Shown: piece after piece, positions 17,810 to 27,494 of the stretch
How positions within the stretch are numbered: the stretch's first letter is position 1
How the letters are laid out: each line of letters begins with the position of its first letter
Assembly (NCBI GenBank): GCA_038209965.1
Contig: JBBQXF010000001.1
Location: 96,919 to 160,918, forward strand
Reading direction: 5' to 3'
Length of the DNA stretch: 64,000 nt
Source: JALONO01 sp038209965
GTDB lineage: Bacteria; Bacteroidota; Bacteroidia; Cytophagales; Thermoflexibacteraceae
Notes under the pieces: generated by a model
Told to the model about the DNA's origin: nothing
The model's database searches: none
What the model saw: the letters and a program-made list of their open reading frames with translations, nothing else
Translations under genes and position numbers: made by a program

Positions 17810-18347
17810 TTAGCGTTTACGTTTTAAAACATCAAGGTCAAAGCGGCCATCAGTAATGTTTACCGTATGCTTAGTAGTAGGATTGAAGGCCTGTAATTCA
17901 AAGGTGCCTGAGAAAATGCCCCGCACGGTGTCGCAGCGGGTCAGGTTAAACCAGCCTACATGGGTGGAGGTAGTCACGTAGCCTGCCCCCGGTTCAAAAT
18001 ATTGGATATAGCCTGGGGTGTAGAAGTCGTTAGTAAACGGCCGGGCATCATGGTCAACCTTGTACCGTCCTACCTTAGTGGCATTTTTTACCAAGAAGAA
18101 GAAGCCTTGGCCTCCATTGGCGGTGGCCATGATGTTGAAATATCTACCCCCACGCAAATCCATAAACCCAAATTCAAGTGGCGGGTAGGCGTTCCAAACT
18201 CCCGTGGCTTTGCTGGGCACAAAGGGCTGGCCGTCCACGTAGCAGCCAAAGGTTTGGGCCCCCACCTCGGTAATGGCGAGGGGGTCGGGCGGGGTGCAGG
18301 TGGTGAGGAGCAGGGCGGCTAGGAGCAGAAAAAAGGCTGGTTTTCAT
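17810..18347 (-). pseudogene. DUF6252-like lipoprotein, copy 1, frameshifted in signal peptide
   Basis: This is a tandem duplicate of the lipoprotein at 18358-18894. The body from GAQTFGCYVDGQPFVPS to the C-terminal ITDGRFDLD is intact and about 75% identical to copy 2 by eye, including the shared GWFNLTRCDTVRGI segment. The signal peptide is broken: the run after MKTSLF has six T (18329-18334 on the complement) where copy 2 has five, which throws the lipoprotein leader out of frame. A 3-base deletion also lies near the mature N-terminus. Internal translation would give an unlipidated cytosolic protein. It could be a slippage-switched gene, a recent pseudogene or an assembly error. Function of the family is unknown. 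Confidence 0.75.
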
Positions 18348-18357
18348 CGGAGGTGGG

Positions 18358-18894
18358 TTAGCGGTTTTGGGTTCGGTTAAGGTCAAAACGCCCGTCAGTA
18401 ATGGTGACGGTCTGCTTGGTCGCTGGGCTGTAGGCCCGGAGCTCGAAAGTACCAGAATAGATGCCCCGCACAGTATCGCAGCGGGTCAGGTTAAACCAGC
18501 CCACGTGGGTGGAGGTGGTCACGTAGCCTGCCCCCGGTTCAAAATATTGGATATAGCCTGGGGTATAGGAATCTTGCGTCATAGGGCGGGCGTCAAAGTT
18601 CACCTTGTACTGTCCGACTTGGGTGGCACCCTTCACAAAAAAGAAAAAGCCCCGGCCGTCGCTGGCCCCGGCCTCAATGGAAAAATAGCGGCCCCCCCGG
18701 AGGCTCTCAAAGCCAAACCGGATGGGGGAAGGGGTGTTCCACCCTCCCTTGGCTTTGCTGGGCACAAAGGGCTGGCCGTCCACGTAGCAGCCAAAAGTAT
18801 GCGCCCCCACCTCGGTAATGGCGGGCAGGGGGTCGGGCGGGGTGCAGGTGGTGAGGAGCAGGGCGGCTAGGAGCAGAAAAAGGTTGGTTTTCAT
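18358..18894 (-). CDS. DUF6252-like lipoprotein, copy 2 (intact)
   Basis: This protein of about 178 residues starts with a clear lipoprotein leader, MKTNLFLLLAALLLTTC, with the lipidated Cys at residue 17. The mature part is a beta-rich domain containing two conserved Cys (FGCYVDGQPF and LTRCDTVRG) and ends in TITDGRFDLN, a pattern of Bacteroidetes DUF6252 lipoproteins. Function is unknown. I choose the ATG at 18894; the alternative TTG at 18903 adds three residues. It is second in a minus-strand run of 19705 to 17695, downstream of a secreted protein by 13 bases, and followed 10 bases later by its own degraded duplicate. Confidence 0.75.
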   Translation of the reverse strand: MKTNLFLLLAALLLTTCTPPDPLPAITEVGAHTFGCYVDGQPFVPSKAKGGWNTPSPIRFGFESLRGGRYFSIEAGASDGRGFFFFVKGATQVGQYKVNFDARPMTQDSYTPGYIQYFEPGAGYVTTSTHVGWFNLTRCDTVRGIYSGTFELRAYSPATKQTVTITDGRFDLNRTQNR

Positions 18895-18907
18895 GAGGTG
18901 CAATAGT

Positions 18908-19705
18908 TTAGTCTGCTAAGTTGAGTCCGTTTTGGCGAAAAAAATACGCTACATCACCATTGGCAAAGGTGAAAATAAGCTCCCAAAAATAGTTTGTGCT
19001 TATGTTTACCAGATATTCGCCACTACCGGTGGTCAGTGCTGAAAGGGGAATGGTAATTAGGGTATCAGACCCTGACTGCGTCCCATTACGGACGGTGATA
19101 CTGACCAGCGGATTAGTCGGGTTGTTGTGAAAAAACAGCTCCCGGGTAAATTTGAGGGTAAGCGGCCCCCTTTTGACACTGGTGGCCAATATGCTGGGGT
19201 ACAACACTGTTTGCTGCACAAACACGAGCCCGGGCACTGCCGGGTTGTGGATTAGCCGATCGTCGCTGGTCAAGGTCAGAATGCCCAGATCAAGGGCCCA
19301 AGGATTGAGCATATTGTAGTCAAAGTGGAGGATGCCTACGGGCACCACATTGGGGGCGGTGTGCCGCATGATCCGGCCAGTCAAAAAGGCGGGATCCATC
19401 ATGGTTTCTCGGGCTTCGTCAGTAAGGGCCGAGCCATGCAACTGCCACAGGGCCTGGGCAAAGCCATTTAAGCCTCCTCCAAAACATTCGCCACAAGAGG
19501 TAAAAAGCTCCCACGGGAACATGCGCTCGCAAAGAATTTGCGTGGTTGCCCCAGACAAATCCAAAAACTGCATCCTTCGGTCGGCCAGTTGCGTAAAAGT
19601 GTAATCCTGTAAAGGAGTAGGTGCTTTGTTAGCTATTGGGGCATCTTTGGGGGTCTGAGCGGTAGCAGGTTGCCAAACGAAAAGTCCATACAGCCCAATC
19701 AACAA
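18908..19705 (-). CDS. Secreted protein of unknown function; start uncertain
   Basis: This exported protein of about 265 residues has no recognised family. A hydrophobic segment (LIGLYGLFVWQPATAQ) serves as signal peptide, but in this frame there is no ATG, only TTG codons at 19705 and 19708. Upstream a C9 tract on the coding strand (19779-19787) lies between an ATG (19803-19805) and this frame: with eight C the ATG would read into it, giving a longer basic N-terminus before the hydrophobic core. The mature part has a Cys cluster (FTSCGECFGGG) and beta-rich C-terminal half. It heads the minus-strand cluster of lipoproteins. Confidence 0.6.
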   Translation of the reverse strand: MLIGLYGLFVWQPATAQTPKDAPIANKAPTPLQDYTFTQLADRRMQFLDLSGATTQILCERMFPWELFTSCGECFGGGLNGFAQALWQLHGSALTDEARETMMDPAFLTGRIMRHTAPNVVPVGILHFDYNMLNPWALDLGILTLTSDDRLIHNPAVPGLVFVQQTVLYPSILATSVKRGPLTLKFTRELFFHNNPTNPLVSITVRNGTQSGSDTLITIPLSALTTGSGEYLVNISTNYFWELIFTFANGDVAYFFRQNGLNLAD

Positions 19706-19778
19706 CGGGCGGGCGAGGTGCTTGGCCAGCCAAATCAGGGTTTGGGTCGTTGCGCGCCTCGCAGGGTCGCAAAAGTGC

Positions 19779-19787
19779 GGGGGGGGG
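19779..19787. repeat. G9/C9 homopolymer at the 5' end of a secreted-protein gene
   Basis: Nine consecutive G on the plus strand lie 74 bases upstream of the apparent start of the minus-strand gene at 18908-19705. An upstream ATG is out of frame by one base across this tract. Such tracts slip readily during replication and often switch surface proteins on and off. Confidence 0.5.
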
Positions 19788-20102
19788 TGAAAATCGTAGA
19801 TACATCGGTTGGTCTAGTTTGAAGTGACAAACAAATGTTGGCCAAAAAAACGAGAAAACCAAATATTGCCCATTATTTTTTTGGGGAAGCTGAAATTGGC
19901 GACGATAGGGGCCCGTATTGCCAAAGGTATCAGCTTGCCGCGAACAGCTCACCGGGCTAGTCTGGCCCAACCAAAGGTTCATAAAAGGCCAATGGTCATT
20001 GGCCGTGAAGTCCGCTCCCGCCCCTTTTGCCGGTTTGGTTGGTTTGATTTACAAGATCGGCGACCTACCGCCCCGTCGACCGATTGCGCAATGGGGTTGC
20101 AT

Positions 20103-20126
20103 TGCAATTCAATTGCATTATCTTTG
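20103..20126 (+). promoter_or_regulatory. Palindromic operator and -7 box of the MerC-like gene
   Basis: TGCAATTCAATTGCA (20103-20117) is a perfect 7-1-7 palindrome, the geometry used by many Fur-family repressors. It abuts TATCTTTG (20119-20126), an exact match to the Bacteroidetes -7 consensus TAnnTTTG, 24 bases before the ATG. Binding here would block RNA polymerase. A 7-1-7 palindrome of similar sequence precedes the other MerC-like gene (60392-60406). Identity of the regulator (Zur is favoured) is inference. Confidence 0.62.
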
Positions 20127-20150
20127 CCGCCTCATTGAAACTTCCAATCC

Positions 20151-20606
20151 ATGAACCTGCTCGCCTCCCTCAAAGCCCGCCGGGCCGATCTCTTGGGCCT
20201 TTCCAGTTCCATGCTCTGCCTCGTGCATTGCTTGGTCTTCCCCTTGCTCTACGCGGCATTCACGGCGTATGAAGCGGGGGCGCACGCGGGCCACGATCAT
20301 AGTCACGCCCATGATCATGTTCACGCGCACGGGGGCTTCAACATTGACTATGTCTTTGCGGGGGCGGCCCTGATAGCCGTCATTACGGCTTTTCGCCAAG
20401 CCCACCACTGGGGGGTTCGGCTCGGGCTTGTCTTGGGCTGGGGCCTGCTGGCCCTGGGCATCGTGCTTACCGACTTGGGCTATCCCGATTACATCATCCA
20501 CGTGGGGTCGGTGGTGCTGGTGTCGGCCCATCTCTATAACCTGCGCAAAGGGCATTTCCACCGGGCCGCCCCAAAACCGGCTGAACCAGAATTGGCGATC
20601 CAGTAA
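20151..20606 (+). CDS. MerC-domain membrane protein with His-rich loop
   Basis: This 151-residue membrane protein resembles MerC-domain proteins, with four or so hydrophobic helices. The first helix contains the Cys pair in SSMLCLVHCLVF (Cys23, Cys27), matching the metal-binding pair of MerC. A loop follows with eight His between residues 45 and 60 (GAHAGHDHSHAHDHVHAH), suited to zinc or other divalent metal binding. MerC was defined as a mercury transporter, but no mer operon is here. Together with the 7-1-7 palindrome in its promoter the context suggests zinc homeostasis under a Fur/Zur-type repressor. It stands alone. Confidence 0.78.
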   Translation: MNLLASLKARRADLLGLSSSMLCLVHCLVFPLLYAAFTAYEAGAHAGHDHSHAHDHVHAHGGFNIDYVFAGAALIAVITAFRQAHHWGVRLGLVLGWGLLALGIVLTDLGYPDYIIHVGSVVLVSAHLYNLRKGHFHRAAPKPAEPELAIQ

Positions 20607-20985
20607 GGTCAATCCCGGCATTCACCCAGGTTTGGTAATATTCTAAATTAACAGTGAAGGAACCTGCGCTTAACTTCCCTTTGCTAAACCTCGCGAGTTT
20701 AGCCAAGGTGCAGCAGGAAACTGTTGCCTTCGGGCAGCGCTTTCCCTTCAATGCCACCAAAATTCTTGCTCGGTAAGTAGCACCAACCAGCCACCTTGCC
20801 TTCCACCCAACCCAAGGCCAATTTAACCCATCGGCGGCTTAACAATGTAAAAACGAGCATTTCGCCGACTTTTCGTGACCACTTAGTACCGATTGTTTGG
20901 CTATGGCAGCCGTTTTACCTATTTTTCCACCTAAATACACCCTTACACCCCACTACTAACTTATCATTACCGCCCGAATTCTTAC
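20607..20985. other. Intergenic region before the giant surface-protein gene
   Basis: No convincing gene. The minus strand has an open stretch around 20494-20760 and a 40-codon frame near 20710-20830, but neither has a start, ribosome site or recognisable similarity. The end next to 20985 is pyrimidine-rich and must carry the promoter of the following gene. Confidence 0.4.
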
Positions 20986-23900
20986 ATGAAAAGACTACTA
21001 CTTCTATTATTGGTTTTGATTGCATCGGCTAGCTCGGCCCTTGCTCAAGTTTCCACCAAGGGCAAAAATTTCTGGGTGAGTTTTATGCGGATGGAGCCCA
21101 ATGGTTCTTTGATCCTCTACTTATCCTCAACGGTCAACACCTCAGGTACCATCACAGGATTTAACCCGGGCACGCCGATCAATACTACTTTTACCGTGGC
21201 CGCCAATAGCGTAACGGTGATCAATTTAAACAATTTAAGTCCAGCCAACTACAATGCCTACCGACCGGGAACGGCTTCGACGGCTGCCGCTGAAGGATTT
21301 TTTAATACCGGCATTCAAGTGACCTCGGTGGATGATATCAGCGTGGTGGCGGTCCATTTGGCCAATAACCGAACCGAAGCAGCCAGTGTCTTGCCCGTTG
21401 ATGCCTTGGGACAAACTTCTTCGGAATATTATGTGGCAACGACGGGGAGCGATTTCACCGGCGTTGAGGGCCGATCGGAACTGGTCGTATTAAGCATTGA
21501 AGACGGCACCGAGATAGAAATCACCCCCACGGCCAACACGTTTACCCGCACGGCGGGGGCTCCTTTCACCATTACCCTCAACCGGGGCCAGACCTACCAA
21601 TTATTGGCCAATACGCTGGCAGGTGATTTAGCGGGCACTTTTGTCCGCAGTGTGGGGGCCTGCAAGCGTTTTGCGCTTTTTGCCGGGCACGGGGCGGCCT
21701 CGGTGGCCTGTGACGGGGCCAGGCAGCACCTGTATGAGCAAATGTACCCCATAGTGACGTGGGGAAGGCAGTACGTCCTGCTGCCCTATACCAACAACTT
21801 GGGCCAACCCAACAACGCGGGCTATTGGCAGGCTGGCTACCTTTACCGGATCATTGCGGCCCAAAATGGCACCACTGTCAACATCAATGGCCAAGGCTAC
21901 ACCCGCACCGTTACGCTCAATCAGGGCCAAGTTTATGCTGTCGAGAGCACCAGCCAGATTGACAATGCCACCCTTGACATTCGGTCAGGGATCTGCATTA
22001 CGGCCAACAATCCCATCTCGGTCTATCAATTGAGCAAGACGACCGGCGCGACCTGTAATGGGGCCAATACGGGTGACGGATCACTCTTGGTACTGACCCC
22101 AGTGGATCAGCCGACCTCCGAAGCAGTGTTCAATACCATCAACATGGCGGCGGGTGCTGCGGCAGAAGCCCATTTTATCAATGTGGTGATGAAACGGACC
22201 GAAATTGGCGAGTTGCGGATCAACGGACAACCGTACACCGATTTTTTGGTTGGCCCCGCTCCCAATGCGCCGATTACTCAAGACATGAGCTTTTGTGGTG
22301 ATTCCCTCACCTACGCCATTATCCGACTGCGTTCTTTTGCAACCGCCAATCCAGCCGACAATGTGTACAGCCTTACCTCAGCCGATGGGAAAGCAAAATT
22401 CAGTGCTTACTTGTATGGATTTAAGGGCACTGATGCCTACGCCTACAGTGTGGGTGCCACTTTTGAAAACTTGAGCTATCAGGTGCTGGCCAATGCCCCG
22501 CAATGTGCCAATCCAGCGGGCAACGTGGTTAATTTTCGGGCCACTGGCCCGGGCATTCTTAATTACAGTTGGGATTTTGGGGATGGCAGCCCGGTGCAAG
22601 TGGGTACAACCCTAAATGCGGTGTCGCACACGTATGCCAATGCGGGGATTTATCAGGCCCGGCTTTCCATCACGGTGGCGGGCAACTGTGCCAACCAATC
22701 GATCGTCAAAACCATCGAGATCCTCGAGATCCCCAACCCGCTGGCCGCGCTGGGGGGCACGTCATTTGCCATTTGCAAGGATGCCGGCAGCGTCACCCTC
22801 AATGCAGGGGCCGTCACCGTGGGCCAAGCGGGCTATGAATGGGTGAACTTGGCCAACCCGGCGGTGATCCTGGCCGATACCCGCACTTACACCATCACCA
22901 CGGCGGGCAATTACCGCCTCACCGTCCGCAACCGCGACCAGTGCCCAGTGGTGGTCAATTTGGAAGTCGTGAACGAGAGCATCCCGATCACTTTTGTCAA
23001 CATCCCCAATAAAGTGTGCGCCAACAACCCGCCCATTCCCTTGGCGGCCACTCCGGCGGGGGGCACGTTTTTGGTGGGCACCACGCCCATTGTGGGGGTG
23101 CCACCGCGCTTTACTTGGACAACCCCCGGCATCTACTGGATCAAATACCGCTATACCTCCCCCCGGGGCTGCATCTACTTGGATTCCCAACGGGTGGAAA
23201 TATTGCCCCTGCCCAAGCCCGAAATCACCAACCTGCAAGCTGATTACTGCCGATCGATCAAACCTTTTGCGCTCGTGGTCAGCCCGGCTGGGGGCAATTT
23301 GCGGATTGATGACAAGCCCGTGCCCACGCTGTCGTTCATCCCCGACAAGTTTGCACCGGGCATACACAAGATCAGCTATTGGTTCCGCGATGCCAACAAC
23401 TGCGAGGACAGTTTGGTGACCAATTTCAACATCTTGCCCACGCCACCCATCACGTTCACCAACCTGAAAGCGGCCTATTGCAGCAACGAGCCCGCGTTTA
23501 CGCTGGCAGCCAGCCCAGCGGGCGGGGTGTTCGATATCAACGGACTGCCCATTACCCGGATTGACCCGGCCACCTTCCCCACCGGGGAAATTACAGTCCG
23601 GTACACCTACTCCGAATCGCCCGAGTGTGTGTATGAGATTACCCAAAAGGTGAAAATGACGAGGGTGACTTTGGCAATCACTGGGCTGAACGATAGTTAC
23701 TGTATCAACGAATCGTCCGCTCTGCTCAGCGGTACCCCGGCGGGCGGCCAGTTTATCATCAACAACCAAGTGGTGACCGAGCTAAATCCTGGCACTTATC
23801 CCTTGGGCAAAATCTACGTGACCTATCGATACACCGAACCAGTCTCGCTTTGTGTGTTCACCCTGCGCGACTCGACGGTGATCAACACCACCTCGATTGA

Positions 23901-26900
23901 CATTTTGGGGTTCCCCAGCTTTTTGTGCAAAAATGATCGCCCAGTTACCTTGCGGGGTTTCCCGGCGGGCGGCCAGTTCTTGCTCAACGGCGGGGTGCTC
24001 ACCATCTTGGATCCATCCCGGCTCGATCCGGGGCGTTATGAACTGTTGTACACCGATCCGGCCAGTTGCAGTCCGCCCGACACCGCCCGTTTTGAGATTC
24101 GGCCGTTGCACGTAGTCAAATTGATGAATTTCCGTCCAGCCGGCTACTGCGTCGAGGATCCCTCCTTTGCCCTCTCGGGCGCCCCAGCGGGTGGGCGGTT
24201 CCGGGTCAATGGCCGCTCCAATGGTTTTTTCAACCCCAGCTCGCTGGGGCCGGGGCTGCACAGCATCGTTTATGAACAGACCAACCCGGCCACTGGCTGC
24301 ACCAACCGCGACAGCATAATCGTGGCCGTGATCGCCCCGCCACCGGTTAACCTCGGACCCGACCTCACCCGGTGCGAAAACGATGGCCCGGCGACACTCA
24401 ATGCCTTTGATCCGGCCCACGGGCGCAATTTCCGCTATTTGTGGAATACGGGGGCCACTACACCCTTCATCCAAGCGCCCAACACGTTGGGAACCATCCA
24501 ATATTATGTCACGGTTACCAATCCGGCCGTGTGCCGGCCAGTCACCGACACGATCAATGTTTCGTACAATCCCAGCCCCAAAGTAAACTTGGGGCCGGAC
24601 ATCGCGGCCTGTGATACCGGCTCGGTCACGTTGGATGCCCGCGACGTATCGCACCTGCGCGGCTTCACCTACCGCTGGAACACGGGGGCCGCCACGCCCA
24701 CGATCAAGGTCAACCACCGGGGCACGCAGGTGTTTTGGGTGGAAGTGACCGACCGCAACGAACCTTCGAACTGTGCCACCCGCGACACCATCCAAGTCTC
24801 GATCAACGAGCGGCCAGTGGCCAATTTGGGCCGCGATACCTCCATCTGCGATCCGCGCCAAATTCCCTACACCATTGTGGGCAAGGATCTGAGCCACAAC
24901 AATGAAATGATCTATCGCTGGGTGGAGATTTTGCAGCCCAATGAGGTTCTTTCCGACCAGCCCAACTTGGCCGTGTCCAGCTCGGGCAGCTATATCCTCA
25001 CTGTGCGGAACCGCCTGACCAACTGCGCCAAGTCCGATACGATCGCGATCTTGCTCAATGCCAACCCGGTGATCAACCTGACGGGCTACGCGCCCGGCTG
25101 TCAGTTGCGCGATACCCTCATTATCCGCAACACCAATGTGCGGCGAATGAAGATCGATTGGCAAGGGCCGGGCCTGCTGAGCATTGCCCCGGATCGGTTG
25201 TCGGTTATTGTCGACAAAACCGGCCTTTACACCGTGACGGTGACGGATACCTCGCGCCGGAGCAACTGCGTTTCGTCTGAATCGGTCGAGGTGTTACTGG
25301 CCGATTTCCCCGAACTCAACTTGCCCATCCGGGTTGAAGTATGCCAAGATTCCACTTTGGAACTCAATGCCAGCTTGCCCTCGCACCGCCGCGACTTCCG
25401 CTACGAATGGCGCGACCTGCGCAACGGCCAAGTGGTGGCCACCACTGCCCGCTGGCGTTTCAACCAAGCCACCATGCCCGCCCCGCGCACCCTTGATGCT
25501 GTGAAGTTCGAAGTGCGGGCGTTTCCACCGTCGGGCTGCTTCACCCGCGACACGGTGGAAGTGGTTTTCCGGGAAAAGGCCGAGGCCAAAATTGCCAATT
25601 ACCCCCGCACGATCTGTGCGGGCCAGGCATTGGTGCTGCAAGCCATCGGCGATGCCCGGTACAACTGGCGGTTTATCAGTTCACCAGGCGGGGCTGGTAG
25701 CTTAAGCACGGACGTGGCGGCTGCGCTGACGGGGCAGCGGATTACCCTCCGGCCCACCCAGCCCGGCCAATACCGGATAGTGCTGGAAGCGACCAACAGC
25801 AACTTGGGCTGCACCGCCTCCCGCGATACGGCCACTTTTGTGGTCAATCCGGGCATTGCGGTCAATATCAGCCCCAAAACCGTGGTGGTCTGTGCCGAAT
25901 CCGAAGCGCGGATCAATGCCGCTCTGCCCGCTCACGCCCCCAACACGCGCTATGCGTGGGTCAGGTTGAACCGGGACAACAGCCCGGTGGCGATCACCAA
26001 TAATGCGATCCTTACCGTCCGCTTTGCCAACCAACCCTCGTTTGATACCGTTCGCTACGTGGTCACGGTGGTCAACCCGGCAAACAATTGCCCGGTGCGG
26101 GACACGGTGCAAGTCACTTTTCAACGAAAAGCCCAAGTGGAAATCCAGCGCACCAACCTGCGGCTGCGGGTGTGCCTGGGCGATACGATCCAGCTCACGG
26201 CCACTGGCGTGAGCCGCTACCGCTGGAGCACTGGCGATTCCACCGCCACCATTCGGGTGCGCACCACCCGTTTGGGCCAAAATAGCTTTATTGTCAACGG
26301 CAACTCGCGCAATTCCTGCCCACCAACAGCAGACACGGTGAGGATCGAGGTAGAACCGATCCCGGTCGCAATGGCCAATCCGGTGCGCCAATTGATCGTT
26401 TGTGCGGGAGAGACCGCCACTTTGCGCGCTTCGGGTGGAATGCGCTATGCTTGGCAACACGGCGACAACACGGCCACCACCACCGTACGCCCGATCAAAG
26501 ACAGTACTTGGTATGTTGTGCGGGTGTTCAACGCCATTGGTTGCTCAAGCCGGGACTCGGTGCTGGTGCGCCTCACCCCGCGCGTCGATCTGCCACCGGT
26601 GGTGAATGTGTGCGAGGGCACCGCCCCGCGCATTGGGCAGGTCAGCCCTGAGCTGCCCGCCCGCTACCTATGGAACAATGGCGACACCGTGCCCATCATC
26701 ACGGTCAACCGCAGCGGCCGCTACATTGTGCGCGTGCAAGTAAGCACCTGCACTTACTTTGACACCGTAGTGGTCAATATCCGGGAGAATCCCCGCCTGC
26801 GGATGGCCGCCGATACCATCGTTTGTTTTGCCAAAAACAATGAACAAGTGGACAATGTCCGCCGGCCCAGCCACCGGATCCGCATCCAGTTTTTGAACCC

Positions 26901-27420
26901 CATCCCGGGCGAGACGTATTTTTATGAATGGTTTGGACCCGACAACCAAGTAGTGGATCGGGATCGGCTGGCCACCAGCAACGGCGCGTTTGGGTTTGAA
27001 GTGACCAAACCGGGCGTGTACCGCCTCCGACTGCGCGATGCATTTGGCTGCTCGGTGGAGCGCCGGATCGCGGTTCGGGAAATTTGCGAAGCGAGGATGA
27101 AAGTTCCCGACGGCTTTACGCCCAATGCCGATAATCTGAACGATTTCTTTGCACCCATCATCAGCGACGTTGACAAGATCAAAATCCAAGTGTTCAACCG
27201 GTTGGGGCAAGCCATCTTCGACTTGGATCTGGATCGCGCAAAAAGCTGGAATGGGGTTTTGGAAGAAAAAGACGGTTGGGACGGCACTTACAAGGGCAGT
27301 CCCGCGGCCACGGACACCTATCAATATGTAATCATTTGGTGGGGCAAGGATCTGACCGATTTCCCGGTGCGCAAGTCCGTCACTGGCGCGCTGCACCTGA
27401 TCCGGGAACACAACCCCTAG
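20986..27420 (+). CDS. Giant T9SS type B surface protein (IgGFc-binding-like N-terminus, PKD, Ig-like repeats)
   Basis: This is a 2144-residue exported protein. It has a signal peptide (residues 1-20), an N-terminal domain (about 21-490) resembling the IgGFc-binding N-terminal domain (KGKNFWVSFM, ELVVLSIEDGTEIEITPT) and a PKD domain (about 519-578, YSWDFGDGSP). Six modules of about 75 residues follow (about 666-1115), each with a Cys then PAGG (such as SPAGGVFDINGLP). About ten further Ig-like repeats (NLGPDLTRC, NLGPDIAAC and similar) lead to a gliding-motility-type C-terminal domain (about 2038-2144: PDGFTPNADNLNDFF, FNRLGQAIFD, GWDGTYKG). That end directs T9SS export through the type B route. 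It is likely an adhesin or filament component. A PorP/SprF gene 74 bases downstream is its expected partner. Confidence 0.93.
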   Translation: MKRLLLLLLVLIASASSALAQVSTKGKNFWVSFMRMEPNGSLILYLSSTVNTSGTITGFNPGTPINTTFTVAANSVTVINLNNLSPANYNAYRPGTASTAAAEGFFNTGIQVTSVDDISVVAVHLANNRTEAASVLPVDALGQTSSEYYVATTGSDFTGVEGRSELVVLSIEDGTEIEITPTANTFTRTAGAPFTITLNRGQTYQLLANTLAGDLAGTFVRSVGACKRFALFAGHGAASVACDGARQHLYEQMYPIVTWGRQYVLLPYTNNLGQPNNAGYWQAGYLYRIIAAQNGTTVNINGQGYTRTVTLNQGQVYAVESTSQIDNATLDIRSGICITANNPISVYQLSKTTGATCNGANTGDGSLLVLTPVDQPTSEAVFNTINMAAGAAAEAHFINVVMKRTEIGELRINGQPYTDFLVGPAPNAPITQDMSFCGDSLTYAIIRLRSFATANPADNVYSLTSADGKAKFSAYLYGFKGTDAYAYSVGATFENLSYQVLANAPQCANPAGNVVNFRATGPGILNYSWDFGDGSPVQVGTTLNAVSHTYANAGIYQARLSITVAGNCANQSIVKTIEILEIPNPLAALGGTSFAICKDAGSVTLNAGAVTVGQAGYEWVNLANPAVILADTRTYTITTAGNYRLTVRNRDQCPVVVNLEVVNESIPITFVNIPNKVCANNPPIPLAATPAGGTFLVGTTPIVGVPPRFTWTTPGIYWIKYRYTSPRGCIYLDSQRVEILPLPKPEITNLQADYCRSIKPFALVVSPAGGNLRIDDKPVPTLSFIPDKFAPGIHKISYWFRDANNCEDSLVTNFNILPTPPITFTNLKAAYCSNEPAFTLAASPAGGVFDINGLPITRIDPATFPTGEITVRYTYSESPECVYEITQKVKMTRVTLAITGLNDSYCINESSALLSGTPAGGQFIINNQVVTELNPGTYPLGKIYVTYRYTEPVSLCVFTLRDSTVINTTSIDILGFPSFLCKNDRPVTLRGFPAGGQFLLNGGVLTILDPSRLDPGRYELLYTDPASCSPPDTARFEIRPLHVVKLMNFRPAGYCVEDPSFALSGAPAGGRFRVNGRSNGFFNPSSLGPGLHSIVYEQTNPATGCTNRDSIIVAVIAPPPVNLGPDLTRCENDGPATLNAFDPAHGRNFRYLWNTGATTPFIQAPNTLGTIQYYVTVTNPAVCRPVTDTINVSYNPSPKVNLGPDIAACDTGSVTLDARDVSHLRGFTYRWNTGAATPTIKVNHRGTQVFWVEVTDRNEPSNCATRDTIQVSINERPVANLGRDTSICDPRQIPYTIVGKDLSHNNEMIYRWVEILQPNEVLSDQPNLAVSSSGSYILTVRNRLTNCAKSDTIAILLNANPVINLTGYAPGCQLRDTLIIRNTNVRRMKIDWQGPGLLSIAPDRLSVIVDKTGLYTVTVTDTSRRSNCVSSESVEVLLADFPELNLPIRVEVCQDSTLELNASLPSHRRDFRYEWRDLRNGQVVATTARWRFNQATMPAPRTLDAVKFEVRAFPPSGCFTRDTVEVVFREKAEAKIANYPRTICAGQALVLQAIGDARYNWRFISSPGGAGSLSTDVAAALTGQRITLRPTQPGQYRIVLEATNSNLGCTASRDTATFVVNPGIAVNISPKTVVVCAESEARINAALPAHAPNTRYAWVRLNRDNSPVAITNNAILTVRFANQPSFDTVRYVVTVVNPANNCPVRDTVQVTFQRKAQVEIQRTNLRLRVCLGDTIQLTATGVSRYRWSTGDSTATIRVRTTRLGQNSFIVNGNSRNSCPPTADTVRIEVEPIPVAMANPVRQLIVCAGETATLRASGGMRYAWQHGDNTATTTVRPIKDSTWYVVRVFNAIGCSSRDSVLVRLTPRVDLPPVVNVCEGTAPRIGQVSPELPARYLWNNGDTVPIITVNRSGRYIVRVQVSTCTYFDTVVVNIRENPRLRMAADTIVCFAKNNEQVDNVRRPSHRIRIQFLNPIPGETYFYEWFGPDNQVVDRDRLATSNGAFGFEVTKPGVYRLRLRDAFGCSVERRIAVREICEARMKVPDGFTPNADNLNDFFAPIISDVDKIKIQVFNRLGQAIFDLDLDRAKSWNGVLEEKDGWDGTYKGSPAATDTYQYVIIWWGKDLTDFPVRKSVTGALHLIREHNP

Positions 27421-27494
27421 CAATGGCTCAGTAAAAACGAGTCAAACCAACTTATTTTTGTTCCTTTATCCTTGCTCACCGAGCTTGCAAAAAG

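Noticed and set aside
20494..20760. Minus-strand frame overlapping the MerC gene end
   Set aside because: Overlaps a well-supported gene antisense and shows no recognisable domain.
23000..24340. Repeat array that might be CRISPR
   Set aside because: Periodic protein modules of about 75 codons with divergent DNA; no short direct repeats with unique spacers.
23782..25164. Long minus-strand open frame inside the giant surface protein
   Set aside because: Antisense shadow caused by repeated codon pattern; the plus-strand frame has clear domains.
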